Source: Trichobilharzia regenti
Lineage: Eukaryota; Platyhelminthes; Trematoda; Strigeidida; Schistosomatidae
Assembly (NCBI GenBank): GCA_944472135.2
Contig: OX235270.1
Span: forward strand, 71,061,168-71,125,167
Length of the DNA stretch: 64,000 nucleotides
Reading direction: 5' to 3'
Part shown: positions 62,117-64,000 of the stretch, piece by piece
How positions within the stretch are numbered: position 1 is the stretch's first letter
Layout of the letters: every line of letters begins with the position of its first letter
The notes under the pieces: generated by a model
Told to the model about the DNA's origin: nothing
Databases searched by the model: none
The model's input: the letters and a program-made list of their open reading frames with translations, nothing else
Made by a program: the position numbers and the translations under genes

Positions 62117-63588
62117 TTATGATACCGTTAGAAAATTTAAATAAAAACGACAATGAACAATGGATTAAGACAGACGATAAAAAGCAGCCTGAAAATGGTG
62201 AAATATGGTTTCGGACAACTTCCTCTCGGTTTCAAATTAGTGTTATTTTAAGAAGAAATAAATGTGACAGTCGTCGTGGTCAACACCACGAAGGCGAGAA
62301 ACATAGGGCCTTATTCAACACTGAACATGTATCAAAATGTTCAGTTTACTTGACGTCAGACTTTGTCTTTTCATCATCATCCTCATCATCATCGTCATCA
62401 TCAACTACAACACTGTCTTCGGAACACCACTGAATAGTTGTCATTACTAGTATTATTGGGATTCGGGTGAATTAAAACATCCCATTACTATTAGAGGAAG
62501 TTTTCTATTGCTGAGTAATGATACTCTGAGAATTTATCTGAGTATATTCGGAGCAAAGCAGTGTAAACCAGTATGGTCTAGAGATGATTTGTTGGAGCTG
62601 GAACAAACTTGTCAATACAAACTGATCAAAAGAGACCAGAGCGCATTGAATTTCAACAAGGAAAGAGCACACAGTTTTGACAATATTCGAGAATTTAACA
62701 AACGACATTTTGATGAAGCGTTGACAGTGTCAGAATCAAAAAGTGATCACGTGAGAGGTTGGTTAATTAGCGCGTTATCGATCAAGTGATAGTTTTCCAC
62801 TTAGTTTACCTGCAGATTTTCACATAAACATAAATTGTGAAGCAGTTCAGACAACCATCGCTTTCGATTTGTGATTTTACAAATTTACACATATGGCATA
62901 GACTTTTGTTTTGTAATACTCTAGAAATAATAATATTTATACTTTGATTATAAATTAATATCTCCTAAGTTAATTGTGGAGATTGCTAATCAAAGGCACT
63001 TGCTCTTTCTGCTTTCACTCAACCTTATCAAAATACCTTCACAAAATAAGTGAGGAGTACACTCTACGTTTTCTAACGTAAATCTACCATTGGTCATCTC
63101 TTATCAACACAGACATTCGGATGAATGTGTACTACATGATCGGTGTTTATTTTATTACTTTTCTCGTCTTTCATGATCTACATTTTAATTCCATTTATGC
63201 TGTTTACGAATGGAGCCATGAAATGTTAGTTTTTTTCACTGCAGTATGTCAGTGGTCAACTTGTTTTAGATTGTCAGTAAATGGTAATTGTCTGATGGTG
63301 CTGTGCTATGATCATTTCAGAGGAATGTACAGGAATTCCAATGCTAGGAAAGTGAAGTTTATCAGATAAACGTCTTCCTTGAAGCTGTTGAAATTGTTTG
63401 GATGCGTCAAAACAATAAATATGTATATACATTTATATCTGGTGAGATAACCGAAAGCCTGAGGTGTCTTTTGCTATCAAACACCACACAGAAATATCAG
63501 CTTTCGGGGCTTCGAAATTCTTCACCTCTGATGGTGAGAATGACAACATATAATATTCCGTTGTTGGTCAACATTAACAAACATTTGA
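62117..63588 (+). repeat. 1.47-kb duplicated segment, copy B
   Basis: The second copy of 58184-59654, same orientation, 3.93 kb downstream. The frame 62104-62433 opens with an ATG just upstream of the duplicated part (ACTGATACCG then the shared ttatgatacc). It differs from copy A by two amino acids (K to R, I to F). The second frame (62508-62789) is identical in both copies. The flanks differ on both sides, so the breakpoints are sharp. Confidence 0.9.
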
Positions 63589-63884
63589 CATTCGTAAAAA
63601 GACATTTCACCAACAAACTGACTTCTTGGTGTCCGGTGGTGAGAAAATAATGCTGTTCCTAAATATTTAATTACTCAGAGACTGATGACAACAAGTTCTA
63701 CCATGAACATTATTGCAAGTTGTTGAAAAATATCTTACGCAGTAACTCTACGAATTCCGTCGACCAAGTGAACATGTATACAGATAAATTCACAGTTCCA
63801 AAAATGTGCCTCACTTCACCGTACAAGTTTAGACATAATCTTCTGATACTAGCTTGCTAGGCTACTAGCTTACTAGTTTTCTCG
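63589..63884. other. Unrecognised DNA
   Basis: About 300 bp without recognisable features. Confidence 0.6.
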
Positions 63885-63990
63885 CCGGTCCCAAGCCCGG
63901 GTAAAGAGGGAGGGTTGGGGCGTGGTGCTAGCAACTCCACCCCTGTAAAACAACCAAATCGCTACAGAAACTTCAACGAATAAATATATT
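63885..63990 (+). repeat. SINE 3' part, cut by the window end
   Basis: aagagggagggttggggcgt, gctagcaactccacccctgt and cgctacagaaacttcaacga correspond to the middle and 3' part of the SINE at 2763-3005. Confidence 0.6.
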
Positions 63991-64000
63991 AAAAATTCTA

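Noticed and set aside
1..64000. CRISPR arrays, operons, prokaryotic insertion sequences or genes from horizontal transfer
   Set aside because: None seen. Introns, retroelements and domain content are those of an animal genome.

Overview
The window is eukaryotic DNA: AT-rich, intron-rich and full of repeats. Several features point to a schistosome or a close digenean fluke. There are tRNA-headed SINEs, some of the Sm-alpha type with a hammerhead-like core. There are RTE/SR2-type and CR1/Jockey-type non-LTR retrotransposon remnants, Penelope-like element (PLE) ends, and many (TA)n tracts. No database search was possible, so the species is not fixed.

One host gene dominates. The 3' part of an ankyrin gene (unc-44/ANK type) runs on the + strand from before position 552 to at least 47140. 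I reconstructed 19 exons by joining GT/AG sites whose phases match; together they give 4428 in-frame nt, 1475 codons plus stop. Exons 1-4 carry the last eight ankyrin repeats. Exons 5-8 encode a variable linker. Exons 9-11 encode the two ZU5 domains, exons 12-13 the UPA domain, exons 15-16 the death domain, and exons 17-19 a disordered tail. Exon 19 holds a duplicated Cys/His module. A second long coding block at 49839-51046 starts at a phase-compatible acceptor and looks like an alternative last exon, giving 1633 codons. Exons 5, 6, 17 and 18, and a candidate 42-nt exon at 16741, all keep phase 1 and could be skipped or included without a frameshift. The gene start and the first 16 or so repeats lie outside the window.

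The introns hold the mobile DNA. SINEs with several different tRNA-like heads end in the same tail as the RTE LINEs. Sm-alpha-like SINE pieces often occur as inverted pairs. PLE 3' ends sit inside long inverted repeats (5098-5911, 9991-10923, 37266-37830). A near-perfect palindrome with arms of about 330 bp fills part of intron 14 (35254-36025).

From 51047 to the end I see no confident host gene. This part holds T-rich sequence, a Sm-alpha-like SINE, a CR1/Jockey-like LINE remnant (56735-58150), a PLE remnant with parts on opposite strands (60846-61378), and two copies of a 1.47-kb segment (58184-59654 and 62117-63588) that differ by only eight changes and keep two open frames.
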